A stretch of DNA of 64,000 nucleotides, from assembly GCA_963708245.1 (NCBI GenBank), contig OY970201.1, forward strand, positions 1,922,001-1,986,000, read 5' to 3'. This DNA comes from CAVYXK01 sp963708245 (GTDB lineage Bacteria; Pseudomonadota; Alphaproteobacteria; Acetobacterales; Acetobacteraceae). Below, in pieces: positions 52,059 to 60,924 of this stretch. A program made the position numbers and the translations under genes. Position 1 is the first letter of the stretch, and each line of letters starts with the position of its first letter. The notes under the pieces were generated by a model, which saw only the letters and a program-made list of their open reading frames with translations, ran no database searches and was not told the DNA's origin.

Positions 52059-52114
52059 GATCGACCCCCACTCAAGGATATCAAACATCTTCGCATCTCG
52101 ACGCTCTTCTGCCA

Positions 52115-52128
52115 TTGATCAAGATCAG
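52115..52128 (-). promoter_or_regulatory. Crp/Fnr-type site upstream of CBS protein 1
   Basis: TTGATCAAGATCAG matches the FNR consensus TTGAT-N4-ATCAA except for the last base and lies 57 bp before the ATG at 52058, a usual activating distance. Confidence 0.55.
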
Positions 52129-52156
52129 TCTGCCTGACGGACCGTAGTGCCGGATG

Positions 52157-53011
52157 TCAAGCGGATCGACCGCGCAAACCAGCTCCGCTAGCCAGTTCCA
52201 CCACCTCGGCAGTGATCTCTTCCTGGCGGATCTGCCTCTCTAGAGTCCCCAGGTCCGATCGCATGCGCTCCAGGTTGCCCTTGGCAGCCAGCATCGCCGC
52301 GACACGGGCTTCATTCTCCGCCGCGAACGCGGTCAGCGCCGCCTCACACAGCTCGGCGAAAACGTATTCCTCGGCCAGGCGCGCGAGCAGCACCGGCGGC
52401 GACAAGCTGATCAGGGGAGGTTGCCCCAACGCCTGGACGGCGAACCGACGAAAGTCGAACGGCAGCAGCGAGCGCCGCTCAACGTCCACACCGCCTGCCG
52501 CTGACCACGTCGGCACGATGACATCCACCTCATTTCCGGCGCGATCGGACAGCCAGCCATAGAGTGCGTCAATGATGCGCCCGGCCAGGACCGGAACCAG
52601 AATGGCATGCGGCACCATCGACGCATACCAGGCCACTGGCACGCCTTGCTCGTGGGCCAGCATGACGCCGCGCGTGCCGACCAGGAAGAGATCGCGCGCC
52701 GCCGCCGTGTCGGTCTTCGCCGCCTCCAGCAAGCGATCGCTGAACGCCCCGGCAAAGCCCTGTTCAGCACAGAACAGGATGGTCGCGCCACGCTGCGCGC
52801 CGCCCTGCACCTGCTGATATTGGTCCGGCAGCAGCGCCAGGGCCAGACCGATCGCGTGCGCAATCACTGATGCATGGGCGCGAACGCCCGGCAGCAGGCC
52901 ACGCGCCTGTTGGGCACGACTGGCGGCAATAGCCCGCATGGCGGTCACAACCGCCTCGAGCTGCTGCACGTTGTCGAGGCGCCGGGTCGTCTCGGCCAGT
53001 CGCTCCGTCAC
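52157..53011 (-). CDS. atpG: N-type ATPase gamma subunit
   Basis: A 284-residue central-stalk subunit from GTG 53011, overlapping the alpha stop (GTGA). It has the long N-terminal helix VTERLAETTRRLDNVQQLEA with VVTAMRAIAASRAQQARGLL and the C-terminal helix AAMLAAKGNLERMRSDLGTL, typical of the divergent N-ATPase gamma. It is the last gene of the atpDCQRBEFAG operon. No delta subunit gene is present, as is normal for N-ATPases. Confidence 0.9.
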   Translation of the reverse strand: MTERLAETTRRLDNVQQLEAVVTAMRAIAASRAQQARGLLPGVRAHASVIAHAIGLALALLPDQYQQVQGGAQRGATILFCAEQGFAGAFSDRLLEAAKTDTAAARDLFLVGTRGVMLAHEQGVPVAWYASMVPHAILVPVLAGRIIDALYGWLSDRAGNEVDVIVPTWSAAGGVDVERRSLLPFDFRRFAVQALGQPPLISLSPPVLLARLAEEYVFAELCEAALTAFAAENEARVAAMLAAKGNLERMRSDLGTLERQIRQEEITAEVVELASGAGLRGRSA

Positions 53012-54528
53012 GGCGCGTGACTCGCCGATGCATAGTGGCGGGAGAGGCTGCGCAGCGCCGCAGAGAGATGATCGCGCGCTTCCGCTGGGACCTGCCGACT
53101 GGCTTCGACCGTCCGGACAGCCGGCCCGGCATGCTGATCCAGCCACGCCGGAAGCGCCGAACGGAAGTCAGCGATTTTGGCAGGCGCAACGTCATCCAGC
53201 ATACCGTCTCGCAGTGACCACGCCAGCCCGACCTCATCGACAAGCCGGAGTGGTTTATATTGCGGCTGAGAGAGCATCGCTCGCAATCGTGCGCCACGCG
53301 CCAATTGCGCCTTCACGCGGGCATCCGGAACACCCCCGAAGCGGGAAAACATCTCCAGCTCGAGGAACTGCGCGTAGTCGAGCCGCATTGACCCGGTTGC
53401 CTCGCGCAGCGCAGGGGCCTGCGTCTTGCCGCCGACGCGACTGACACTGGTGCCGATATCGATCGCCGGTTTCTGGCCCTCTTGGAACAGCCGCGTGTTC
53501 AACACGAGCTGACCATCGGTGATCGAGATCAGGTTCGTGGGGATGTAGGCGCTCAGGTTGCCGGCATCGGTCTCAGCGATGGGCAAGGCCGTCAGCGAGG
53601 CTCCGCCCTTCTCCGCCGACAGTTTCGCCGCACGCTCCAGCAGCCGTGCATGCAGATAGAACACGTCGCCAGGATAGGCTTCCCGCCCGGGCGGCTGGCG
53701 GGTCAGCAGCGCGATCTCGCGATGCGTGGCGGCGTGTTTCGTCAGGTCATCGATCACCACCAGCGCATGCTGGCCATGATCGCGGAAATGCTCTGCCATC
53801 GTCATTCCGGCGAAGGGCGCGGTCCATTGCAAGCCTGGCGGTGCGGTTGCCGGCGCAACGACAAAGATACAGCGCTCGGGCGCACCGTGCTGGCGCACCG
53901 CATCGATGACGCGCGCCACGGAAGAAGACTTCTGGCCGACCGCGACATAGACGCAAATCAACTCGGCGCTTCGCTGGCTGATGATCGTATCGACTGCGAT
54001 CGAGGTCTTGCCGGTGCCGCGGTCGCCGATGATCAGCTCACGCTGGCCGCGGCCTAACGCGAACAGCGCATCGATCGTCAGGATTCCGGTCTGTACAGGC
54101 TCGCTGACCAGGTCTCGTTCGACGATCGCCGGCGCCGGCGCATCGATCGGGTCGCGCGCCGCGGCTTCGACCGGTGGACCTCCATCCAGCGGTCGCCCCA
54201 ACGGATCGAGGATACGGCCGAGAAGCGCCGGCCCGACTGCCGTTCGAATCACCTCTCCGGTGCCGCGCACAAGTTCGCCCGCCTCGATGGAGTTTGCCTC
54301 GTCGAGCAGGACACAGCCGATCAGGTCGCGGTCGAGCGTCTGCACGAACCCCAACTGACCGCGGTCGAAGCGCAGCACTTCGTCAAGCCGGGCCGAGGGT
54401 AGGCCCGAGATCATTGCGATGCCATCGCCCACGCTCTGCACGCGGCCAAATTCCTCAATCGCCGGACCCAGTGGCGCCCTGGCGATCCGGTGGGCCGCCT
54501 CCTCAAGCCACGGCGAGCTGCTCGTCAT
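53008..54528 (-). CDS. atpA: N-type ATPase alpha subunit
   Basis: A 506-residue F1 alpha subunit. Beta-barrel start GRVQSVGDGIAMISGLPSAR, Walker A GDRGTGKTS, VYVAVGQKSSSVARVIDAVR, Walker B region HALVVIDDLTKHA and the signature PAIDIGTSVSRVGGKTQ are all present. It forms the alpha3-beta3 head with AtpD. It overlaps atpF by 26 bp and atpG by 4 bp. Confidence 0.95.
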   Translation of the reverse strand: MTSSSPWLEEAAHRIARAPLGPAIEEFGRVQSVGDGIAMISGLPSARLDEVLRFDRGQLGFVQTLDRDLIGCVLLDEANSIEAGELVRGTGEVIRTAVGPALLGRILDPLGRPLDGGPPVEAAARDPIDAPAPAIVERDLVSEPVQTGILTIDALFALGRGQRELIIGDRGTGKTSIAVDTIISQRSAELICVYVAVGQKSSSVARVIDAVRQHGAPERCIFVVAPATAPPGLQWTAPFAGMTMAEHFRDHGQHALVVIDDLTKHAATHREIALLTRQPPGREAYPGDVFYLHARLLERAAKLSAEKGGASLTALPIAETDAGNLSAYIPTNLISITDGQLVLNTRLFQEGQKPAIDIGTSVSRVGGKTQAPALREATGSMRLDYAQFLELEMFSRFGGVPDARVKAQLARGARLRAMLSQPQYKPLRLVDEVGLAWSLRDGMLDDVAPAKIADFRSALPAWLDQHAGPAVRTVEASRQVPAEARDHLSAALRSLSRHYASASHAP

Positions 54529-55258
54529 TCCGGTTCAGTTCCTGCGCAATCCGGTCGAGGTCCACCCGCCAGTTGTTGCACAACCTGGCATGTGAGTTTC
54601 GCAGCTCGACCCCGGCGATCAGCGATAGATCAGTTCCAAAACTGACTGTCGGCGTGCGCCCGAGGCGTTGCGCCAGCATCGCCATGCACGCCGCTTGCGC
54701 CGACGCATCGAGCGGGGTCGCTGTGACAACTTCCAGCGCCTCCTCGGGTTGTGCCAGAGCCCGAAGCTCATGCGGCGCCAGATCGGCCAGCCAGGTCCCC
54801 AGCGATTGAAGCAGCGCCGCGTTGACTGCTGGTGCCGGCACGCGACCTAACAGCCGAGAGGCAATGGTCACGGCCAGATGACATGCCTCTTTCTCCAGCT
54901 CGTGGCGCATCTGCTCGCGCTCGCGTTCCAGCGCCGCATGTGCCGAGTTGCCGGCCTGCTTGGCCTGATCCTTCGCCAGCGCTAGCAGCCGCACCCGTTC
55001 CGCCTCGGCGGCCGCGCGAGCCTCGGCGAGGATGCGGTCGCTCTCCGCAGCGAGCTTTTTCTCGTGACGCTCGGCTGCTTCAGCCTCTGACACCGCCTCC
55101 TTGCGCGAAGCAGCGGCCTGGGCGAGCATCTCTTCCGCTGCATTCTTGCGGGCGGTAATGATGTCCGTCACCGGGCGGAACAGAAATCGCCGAAGCAGCC
55201 AGAGCAGAACAAGGACGTTAACCGTCTGCAGGGCTAGAGTGGACCAGTCGAACCGCAT
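54503..55258 (-). CDS. atpF: N-type ATPase b subunit
   Basis: A 251-residue peripheral-stalk subunit, longer than standard b (~156 residues). One N-terminal membrane helix (LQTVNVLVLLWLLRRFLFRP) is followed by a long Ala/Glu-rich coiled coil. The C-terminal extension (from about 135: LAVTIASRLLGRVPAPAVNA) resembles a delta-like domain, which would explain the absence of a separate delta gene. It starts at ATG 55258, overlapping the atpE stop. Confidence 0.88.
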   Translation of the reverse strand: MRFDWSTLALQTVNVLVLLWLLRRFLFRPVTDIITARKNAAEEMLAQAAASRKEAVSEAEAAERHEKKLAAESDRILAEARAAAEAERVRLLALAKDQAKQAGNSAHAALEREREQMRHELEKEACHLAVTIASRLLGRVPAPAVNAALLQSLGTWLADLAPHELRALAQPEEALEVVTATPLDASAQAACMAMLAQRLGRTPTVSFGTDLSLIAGVELRNSHARLCNNWRVDLDRIAQELNRNDEQLAVA

Positions 55259-55503
55259 CAGTGCACGAATGGGTTCGCGAACAATAGCAGCAATGCGATG
55301 ACCAAGCAGTAGATCGCCATGGTCTCGATCATCGCCAAGCCAACAAACAGCGTGCGCGAGAGCGTATTGGCGGCTTCCGGCTGGCGCGCGATCGCGTCCA
55401 TTGCGGCTGCCACTGCGCGGCCTTCGCCCAGAGCAGGGCCGATCGCCCCGAAGGACACTGCCAGGGCCGCACCCAGAATGCTGACGATCGGCAAGAGATT
55501 CAT
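55258..55503 (-). CDS. atpE: N-type ATPase c subunit
   Basis: An 81-residue two-helix proteolipid. The loop is ARQPEA (residues 39-44). The ion-binding carboxylate is Glu60 (GLAMIETMAIYC), followed by Thr61. A second carboxylate, Glu27 in GPALGEGRA, replaces the Gln found at the equivalent place in Na+ rotors such as Ilyobacter. Paired carboxylates are a feature of N-ATPase c subunits. The ion specificity cannot be decided from sequence alone. Confidence 0.93.
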   Translation of the reverse strand: MNLLPIVSILGAALAVSFGAIGPALGEGRAVAAAMDAIARQPEAANTLSRTLFVGLAMIETMAIYCLVIALLLLFANPFVH

Positions 55504-56210
55504 GATGAGGTCGCCTTTCCTTCGGGTCCCGGCCGCTGGCGCTCCCGTGGCGCACCGCCAAGGCCGCCGGCGATGAAAACCATGGCGAGTACGCTGAAGA
55601 TGTACGCCTGCACGGCGCCGGTCAGCAAATCGAGTGCCATCAGCGGCACCGGCACCAGCAGCCCGACCAGCGACAGCACGATGCCGATGACGAATACGCC
55701 GCTCATCACGTTGCCGAACAGGCGCACGACGAGCGAGAACGTGCGCGTGATCGTCTCGACCAGATTGAGTGGGACCATTAGGAAAGTCGGTTCGGCAAAA
55801 GTTGCCAGATAGCCGCGCAGGCCGCGGGATCGGATGCCGAACCAGATGACGGCGACGAAGACGATCAGCGCCAGCGCCGCATCGGTCTCAATATGCGCCG
55901 TCGGCGGCTCGACGCCGGGCACCAGGGAAGACCAGTTGGCCGTGAAGATGAAAACGAACAGCGTGCCGATCAGCGGCAAATAGGGCTGCGGTTCGGTGCG
56001 CATCGTATCCCGGATCTGCGCCTCGATCGCTTCGACCAGGACTTCCAGCGCCGCCTGCTTGCGCGAAGGATGCACCGATAAGTTTCGTGTCAGCAGCCAG
56101 CTTCCGCCGGCAAGCAGAAGCATGATCCCCCAAGTCGCGACCACCGGCATGGTGATGGCGATCGGACCCAGCCGAAAGGCGACAGCCAGCGCAAGCGGTG
56201 AGGCGGTCAT
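55500..56210 (-). CDS. atpB: N-type ATPase a subunit
   Basis: A 236-residue membrane stator from ATG 56210. It contains LPLIGTLFVFIFTANWSSLV, the family block FLMVPLNLVETITRTFSLVV with the essential Arg region RLFGNVMSGVF, and the C-terminal LLTGAVQAYIFSVLAMVFIA. It overlaps atpR and atpE by 4 bp each. The end is a short basic tail. Confidence 0.92.
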   Translation of the reverse strand: MTASPLALAVAFRLGPIAITMPVVATWGIMLLLAGGSWLLTRNLSVHPSRKQAALEVLVEAIEAQIRDTMRTEPQPYLPLIGTLFVFIFTANWSSLVPGVEPPTAHIETDAALALIVFVAVIWFGIRSRGLRGYLATFAEPTFLMVPLNLVETITRTFSLVVRLFGNVMSGVFVIGIVLSLVGLLVPVPLMALDLLTGAVQAYIFSVLAMVFIAGGLGGAPRERQRPGPEGKATSS

Positions 56211-56464
56211 GACGCCATGATCCGGTGCATAACGACGGGCCGCGCGATCAGGAGCCCGAGTGCGGTGAGCAGAAGCGGCAAGGCGCCATGCAGCGCGGCT
56301 ATTACGAGCAGGCCGGCGAGCACGCTGAGGCGCGCGACCTGCAACGGAACAGCCACCCAGATCCGTCGTGGCTGTGCGAAGAGCGCGGTATTCCATCGCA
56401 GCAGCGCAAAATGGACTGTACCGGCGAGCAGACCGACAGCAAGGAAGCCGATGTCGGTGATCAT
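56207..56464 (-). CDS. atpR: N-type ATPase subunit AtpR
   Basis: An 85-residue protein from ATG 56464 (ATGA overlap with atpQ). Three hydrophobic segments read ITDIGFLAVGLLAGTVHFAL, VARLSVLAGLLVIAALHG and LLLTALGLLIARPVVMHRI. AtpR is found only in N-ATPase operons and is thought to act in rotor assembly or stability with AtpQ. Confidence 0.88.
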   Translation of the reverse strand: MITDIGFLAVGLLAGTVHFALLRWNTALFAQPRRIWVAVPLQVARLSVLAGLLVIAALHGALPLLLTALGLLIARPVVMHRIMAS

Positions 56465-56736
56465 CGTCCGTGCATCCATCGCCAGGCAGACCAGCACCCC
56501 AAGACGAGGCCAAGCAACAGGAGAGGACCAGTCCAGAAAATTCCGGTACCGAGCCGATGATCGAGCCACCGCCCAAGGAACACACCAAGCAGCGTGGGTA
56601 CAACGATCGTCCAGCCGAGCGCGCCCACCTGCGCAAGATAGCGGGCGAAGGATGGCTCGCCCTGCCGCAACCAGCTTTGGTGACGGGCACGTCGCCGGCG
56701 AACCGACCGCAACATCCCGTCCGGTTCGCCCGTCAC
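56461..56736 (-). CDS. atpQ: N-type ATPase subunit AtpQ (AtpI-like)
   Basis: A 91-residue protein from GTG 56736 (GTGA overlap with atpC). A basic N-terminus is followed by two membrane helices: LAQVGALGWTIVVPTLLGVF and FWTGPLLLLGLVLGCWSAW. The first has the AtpI/AtpQ pattern GWTIVVPTLLGVFLGRWLD. The position between atpC and atpR is diagnostic. Confidence 0.88.
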   Translation of the reverse strand: MTGEPDGMLRSVRRRRARHQSWLRQGEPSFARYLAQVGALGWTIVVPTLLGVFLGRWLDHRLGTGIFWTGPLLLLGLVLGCWSAWRWMHGR

Positions 56737-57149
56737 GAATTGATCTCCGTTTGATGCCTGGGGCGCAGCGCCTCGACGATCCGTCGGATCGCCTGGGTGT
56801 GCAGGCGCACGGCCGCGACGCGTCCGCTGCTCTCCGCCTCCGCGTCAGCGCGGAACCGAGCCAGGACAGACGCCTCAAGGTCTTCGAGGTCGTCGCCAAG
56901 CTGCGCCTGTCGGGTCGCGATCGCGACTTGCTGGCCGCCTTGAACGCTTAGCACGCCCTGTCGGACCGCGCAGTAGCCGGCTTCTCCGTTCGCGCGCCGC
57001 CACGATACGACCGAGACGGTCAGCACGGTCAGGAAGTCCGCATGGCCAGCGAGAATGCCGAAGCTGCCGCTCTCGTCCTCGGCTCGCACGCTCGTAACAT
57101 CGGTATGATCAGCGACGACCGTCGTCGGGTCGGTGATCAGCAGTCTCAC
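56733..57149 (-). CDS. atpC: N-type ATPase epsilon subunit
   Basis: A 138-residue subunit from GTG 57149, overlapping the beta stop. The N-terminal beta-sandwich reads LLITDPTTVVADHTDVTSVR, GSFGILAGHADFLTVLTVSV and YCAVRQGVLSVQGGQQVAIA. A C-terminal helical pair follows (DLEDLEASVLARFRADAEAE). Encoded directly after atpD, as in all N-ATPase operons. Confidence 0.9.
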   Translation of the reverse strand: MRLLITDPTTVVADHTDVTSVRAEDESGSFGILAGHADFLTVLTVSVVSWRRANGEAGYCAVRQGVLSVQGGQQVAIATRQAQLGDDLEDLEASVLARFRADAEAESSGRVAAVRLHTQAIRRIVEALRPRHQTEINS

Positions 57150-58564
57150 GACACCTTCGCTCCCGCGCCCACTGCCTGCCGCGCATCCTCGATGCCGCCA
57201 ATCATGTAAAGCGCGTTTTCCGGCCACTCATCCGTCTTGCCGTCGAGAATGGCCCGAGAACCGGCGAGTGTGTCCTGAAGCAGCACCGACCGGCCCGGCA
57301 TGCCGGTGAAAGCCTCCGTCACGGCAAAGGGTTGGGTCAGGAAACGTTGCAGTCTTCGCGCCCGCGCAACGATCAGACGATCCTGCGCACCCAACTCCTC
57401 TACGCCGAGCAAGGCAATCACGTCGCGCAGCTCCCGCCAGTGCGCCAGAGTTTCGCGCACGCGTTCCGCAATAGCATAGTGCTCCGACCCCACGACCAGG
57501 GGGTCGAGCAGCACGGACGACGAGGCCAGCGGATCGACCGCCGGATAAATTCCCTCCGCGGCCATGCCACGCGACAGCACGATTGCGCTTTCTACGTGAC
57601 TCGAGATGGCGGTCACCGCCGGATCGGTGAAATCGTCCGCCGGCACATAGACCGCCTCGATCGCGGTGATCGAGGCGCCGGCCACCGAGGCGATGCGCTC
57701 CTGCAGCGCTGCCACTTCCGTGGCCAGCGTCGGCTGGTAGCCCACGCGCGACGGCAATCGACCCAACAGGCCCGATACCTCGCTGCCTGCCTGGACAAAG
57801 CGGAACACGTTGTCCATCAGCAGCAGCACGTCCTGGTGCTTCCGATCGCGGAAATACTCCGCAATGGTCAGTGCGGAAAGTCCTACTCTCCAGCGTGCCC
57901 CCGGCGGCTCATTCATTTGGCCATAGACCAGAACCGTGTGCGCCAAGACACCCGAGGCGCGCATGTCGTGCAGCAACTCATGGCCTTCGCGGGACCGCTC
58001 GCCAACGCCGGCGAATACCGAGATACCTTGATATTTCTCCACCATGGCGTGGATCAATTCCATCACCAGCACCGTCTTGCCGACGCCGGCACCGCCGAAC
58101 ATCGCGGCCTTGCCGCCTTGCGCGAGCGGCGCCAGCAGGTCGATGACTTTGATACCGGTCTCGAACACAGCCCCTGTTTCCGTTTGCTCGGTGAGCGACG
58201 GTGGCCGACGATGAATCGGCCACCGCTCGGTATCGGCGGGCAGCGGCGTACCAAGGTCCCTCACCTCGCCCATAACGTCGAGCAGCCGGCCCAGCACTGC
58301 GTCGCCGACCGGCATAGTTATCGGATTGCCGGTCAATCGCACCGGCATGCCACGCCGAAGCCCGGCGGTCGGCTGCAACGCGACCGCGCGCACCGTCGTC
58401 GGATCGACATGGCTTTGCACCTCGGCGACCAGATCACCTGGTCCATCCCATTCAACCCGCAATGCCTCTTCGATGGGCGGCAACGGGCCGGCATCAAAGG
58501 TGACATCGATCACCGGCCCGCGTATCGCAACAACCCGGCCGCCGGTTGCAGGCATCGGTGACAC
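57146..58564 (-). CDS. atpD: N-type ATPase beta subunit
   Basis: A 472-residue catalytic subunit. GRVVAIRGPVIDVTFDAGPL begins the barrel; Walker A is GGAGVGKTVL, the catalytic Glu region is GVGERSREGHELLHDM, and Walker B is DVLLLMDNVFRF. The last normally has Asn then Ile in F-type beta, and the Asp is kept. ALYMIGGIEDA matches the conserved C-terminus. The first gene of the N-ATPase set, 24 bp after the CBS protein 2 gene, so the CBS gene probably leads the operon. Confidence 0.95.
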   Translation of the reverse strand: MSPMPATGGRVVAIRGPVIDVTFDAGPLPPIEEALRVEWDGPGDLVAEVQSHVDPTTVRAVALQPTAGLRRGMPVRLTGNPITMPVGDAVLGRLLDVMGEVRDLGTPLPADTERWPIHRRPPSLTEQTETGAVFETGIKVIDLLAPLAQGGKAAMFGGAGVGKTVLVMELIHAMVEKYQGISVFAGVGERSREGHELLHDMRASGVLAHTVLVYGQMNEPPGARWRVGLSALTIAEYFRDRKHQDVLLLMDNVFRFVQAGSEVSGLLGRLPSRVGYQPTLATEVAALQERIASVAGASITAIEAVYVPADDFTDPAVTAISSHVESAIVLSRGMAAEGIYPAVDPLASSSVLLDPLVVGSEHYAIAERVRETLAHWRELRDVIALLGVEELGAQDRLIVARARRLQRFLTQPFAVTEAFTGMPGRSVLLQDTLAGSRAILDGKTDEWPENALYMIGGIEDARQAVGAGAKVS

Positions 58565-58588
58565 GATACGGAAGTTCGCAATATCCGC

Positions 58589-59068
58589 TCACGTCGGCTC
58601 GGCGACGGCATCTGGTTCGCGCGCCAGCGCCCGCACGACGTCCGCGCGGCTAACAATGCCGACAAGCTTGCCGTCCTGCACGATGGGCACGCGCTTGATC
58701 CGGTGGCGAGCCAACAGGTCAGCCAGCTCCGGCACAGTGGTATCGTCCTGTGCCGTAATCACCGGCGAGATCATCAGATCGCGCGCCATCCGATGGTCGA
58801 GCCGGACATAGTCAACGAAGGCAGGCGCAAGATCGGTACCTTCGGCTAGCAGGTTAAGCCACCAAGCGCGCTTCAGGGCATTCTCCCGGCCGAACGGGCG
58901 CATGAGGTCGCCTTCGCTCAGCATGCCGAGCAACCGGCCCTGCTCATCACAGACCGGTAGGGCGCTAATCTCATGATCGCTCAGCAGCTTCGCGACCTTG
59001 GCCACCGAGTCCTCGGGCCGGGCAGTCACCACATCTCGCGTCATGATGCTGGCTGCGGTCAGCGGCAT
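58589..59068 (-). CDS. CBS-pair domain protein 2
   Basis: A 159-residue tandem CBS protein behind a strong GAAGGAGG site. CBS1: IMTRDVVTARPEDSVAKVAK, EISALPVCDEQGRLLGMLSE. Between the two CBS motifs is an insert with WWLNLLAEGTDLAPAFVDYV; CBS2: MISPVITAQDDTTVPELADL, RIKRVPIVQDGKLVGIVSRA. It lies between phaC and atpD on the same strand. A perfect TTGA-N6-TCAA site lies 62 bp upstream. It may sense adenine nucleotides and modulate the ATPase or PHA synthesis; that is inference. Confidence 0.88.
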   Translation of the reverse strand: MPLTAASIMTRDVVTARPEDSVAKVAKLLSDHEISALPVCDEQGRLLGMLSEGDLMRPFGRENALKRAWWLNLLAEGTDLAPAFVDYVRLDHRMARDLMISPVITAQDDTTVPELADLLARHRIKRVPIVQDGKLVGIVSRADVVRALAREPDAVAEPT

Positions 59069-59129
59069 CGATCCCTCCTTCGGGTCTTACATTCATTTTA
59101 CTAAAATAAGCCGTTCCGCACGACGGGCA

Positions 59130-59143
59130 TTGATCTGTCTCAA
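59130..59143 (-). promoter_or_regulatory. Perfect TTGA-N6-TCAA site before CBS protein 2 and the N-ATPase operon
   Basis: TTGATCTGTCTCAA matches the FixK/Crp-Fnr consensus exactly and lies 62 bp before ATG 59068, between phaC and the CBS gene. The regulator encoded at 60925-61629 has the matching recognition helix. Confidence 0.65.
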
Positions 59144-59166
59144 TCCCGGCGCGGATTTCTTGCCAA

Positions 59167-60882
59167 TCAATGTTCGTGGACGTAACGTCCTGGAGCAGCG
59201 TCGAGCGGCGGGAATCGCTCGTTGCCGAGCGGCGGCGGGGCAACCTTCTCGCCGGAATGGGCGGTGAGCCATGCCTGCCAGGCAGGCCACCAGGAGCCGT
59301 CACGCTGCTCGGCCTGCACGATCCAGTCGTCCGGGCCCAGATACGGCGCGCCGGGGCGACGCCGGTGGATCCGATAGTGACGATGCGGGTGGCCCGGTTC
59401 GCTCACCACGCCGGCATTATGGCCGCCCGAGGTTAGCACGAAGGTCAGGTCGCCGTCGTTCAGCAGATGCAGCTTATAAACCGAGCGCCATGGCGCGATG
59501 TGGTCCGTCTCCGTGCCGACTGCAAACAGCGGCACCCGGATATCGCTGATTGAGACAGGCTTGCCACCGGCGGTGAAATGTCCTTCGGCCAGCTCGTTGT
59601 CCAGGAACAGTCGGTGCAGGTACTCGGAGTGCATGCGCGCCGGCATCCGCGTACCGTCAGCGTTCCAGGCCATGAGATCGCTGGGATGCTCGCGTTCGCC
59701 GAGCAGGTACTGGCGAATGGCACGTGACCAGATCAGATCATTCGAGCGCAGCATTCCGAACGCACCGGCCATCTGTCGGCTGTCCAGATAGCCCTGCACG
59801 CGCACCAGGTCGTCGAGGAAGTCGAGCTGGTCTTCGGTAATGAAGAGCTGCAACTCGCCGGCCTCGGTAAAGTCAGTCTGCGCCGCGAACAATGTGAGGC
59901 TGGCGAGCCGGCGGTCGCCGTCCCTCGCCAACGCCGCAGCGGCAATCGAGAGCAGCGTACCACCAAGGCAGTAGCCGACCGCGTGCATCCGCGCCCCATC
60001 GCAAATCGACTCGACCGCATCGAGCGCCGCAAGCACACCCTTCGTGCGGTAATCCTCGATCGAGGTGTCGCTCATCTCCGCTCCCGGATTGTGCCACGAG
60101 ATGGCGAACACCGTATGACCCTGGCTGACGAGCCAGCGGATCAGCGAGTTCTGCGGCGAGAGATCGAGGATGTAGTATTTCATGATCCAGGCCGGCACGA
60201 TCAGGATCGGCTCGCGGCGCACTCGCGGTGTGGTTGGCGCATACTGGATCAACTCGATCAGCTCGTTGCGGAGGACTACCTTCCCGGGCGTGGCGGCGAG
60301 ATCTTTCCCGATCGCGAACTCGCTCGATGCCGGCGAGCCGCCCAGCGTCTCCTGAATGTCATTCAGCCAGTTCGCCGCTCCGCGCAAAAGATTATGGCCG
60401 CACGTGGCGACCGTGGTGTCGATCACCTCGGGGTTGAGCCAGGGTATGTTTGATGGCGAGAACACGTCCACCCACTGCCGCGCGGCGAAGGAGACGATCC
60501 GATCATCGGCTCGCTCGGTCCCCTCGGGTGCGGACGCGGCGGTGGCCCACCACTCCTCGCTGAGAAGGAAGGCCTGGCTGATCAGGTTGAATGGTTGGGC
60601 TCGCCAGCCGGCTGCCTGGAACCGGTGATCACCCGACGCCGGGGCGATCGCCGTCCGTCCCCAGGCGGCTTCGAACAAGCGGCGCCACTGCCGGGTCGCA
60701 GAATACGCCAGTTCGATCCGCCGAAACGGTGCGTTGGCAAGGTGGGTCGCCCAGTCAAAAAACGCGAGGCCCAGTGCGACAGGAGACAGTCCGAACGTGG
60801 CGCGGGCTTCTGCTGCGTGTACAAGGGCGTCCAGTGCGTTGCTGGCGCTCTGTCCCGGCATTGCAACGTCTGCTGTGGTCAC
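59167..60882 (-). CDS. phaC: Class I polyhydroxyalkanoate synthase
   Basis: A 571-residue PHA synthase. The N-terminal PhaC_N domain reads FFDWATHLANAPFRRIELAY and later AFLLSEEWWATAA. The lipase-like box has the catalytic Cys (AVGYCLGGTLL); the triad Asp lies in FAVGTETDHIAPW and His in TSGGHNAGVV. SWHNPGAEMSDTSIEDY and WWPAWQAWL match the family end. The enzyme polymerises hydroxyacyl-CoA as a carbon and reductant store. It follows the Crp/Fnr gene by 42 bp on the same strand. No phaA/phaB is in the window. Confidence 0.93.
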   Translation of the reverse strand: MTTADVAMPGQSASNALDALVHAAEARATFGLSPVALGLAFFDWATHLANAPFRRIELAYSATRQWRRLFEAAWGRTAIAPASGDHRFQAAGWRAQPFNLISQAFLLSEEWWATAASAPEGTERADDRIVSFAARQWVDVFSPSNIPWLNPEVIDTTVATCGHNLLRGAANWLNDIQETLGGSPASSEFAIGKDLAATPGKVVLRNELIELIQYAPTTPRVRREPILIVPAWIMKYYILDLSPQNSLIRWLVSQGHTVFAISWHNPGAEMSDTSIEDYRTKGVLAALDAVESICDGARMHAVGYCLGGTLLSIAAAALARDGDRRLASLTLFAAQTDFTEAGELQLFITEDQLDFLDDLVRVQGYLDSRQMAGAFGMLRSNDLIWSRAIRQYLLGEREHPSDLMAWNADGTRMPARMHSEYLHRLFLDNELAEGHFTAGGKPVSISDIRVPLFAVGTETDHIAPWRSVYKLHLLNDGDLTFVLTSGGHNAGVVSEPGHPHRHYRIHRRRPGAPYLGPDDWIVQAEQRDGSWWPAWQAWLTAHSGEKVAPPPLGNERFPPLDAAPGRYVHEH

Positions 60883-60924
60883 GAGGCATCTCTCGATATG
60901 TGATAACGGGCGCCCCGCGCCTGG

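Noticed and set aside
57332..58561. 409-codon plus-strand ORF
   Set aside because: Antisense to atpD; no motifs and odd composition.
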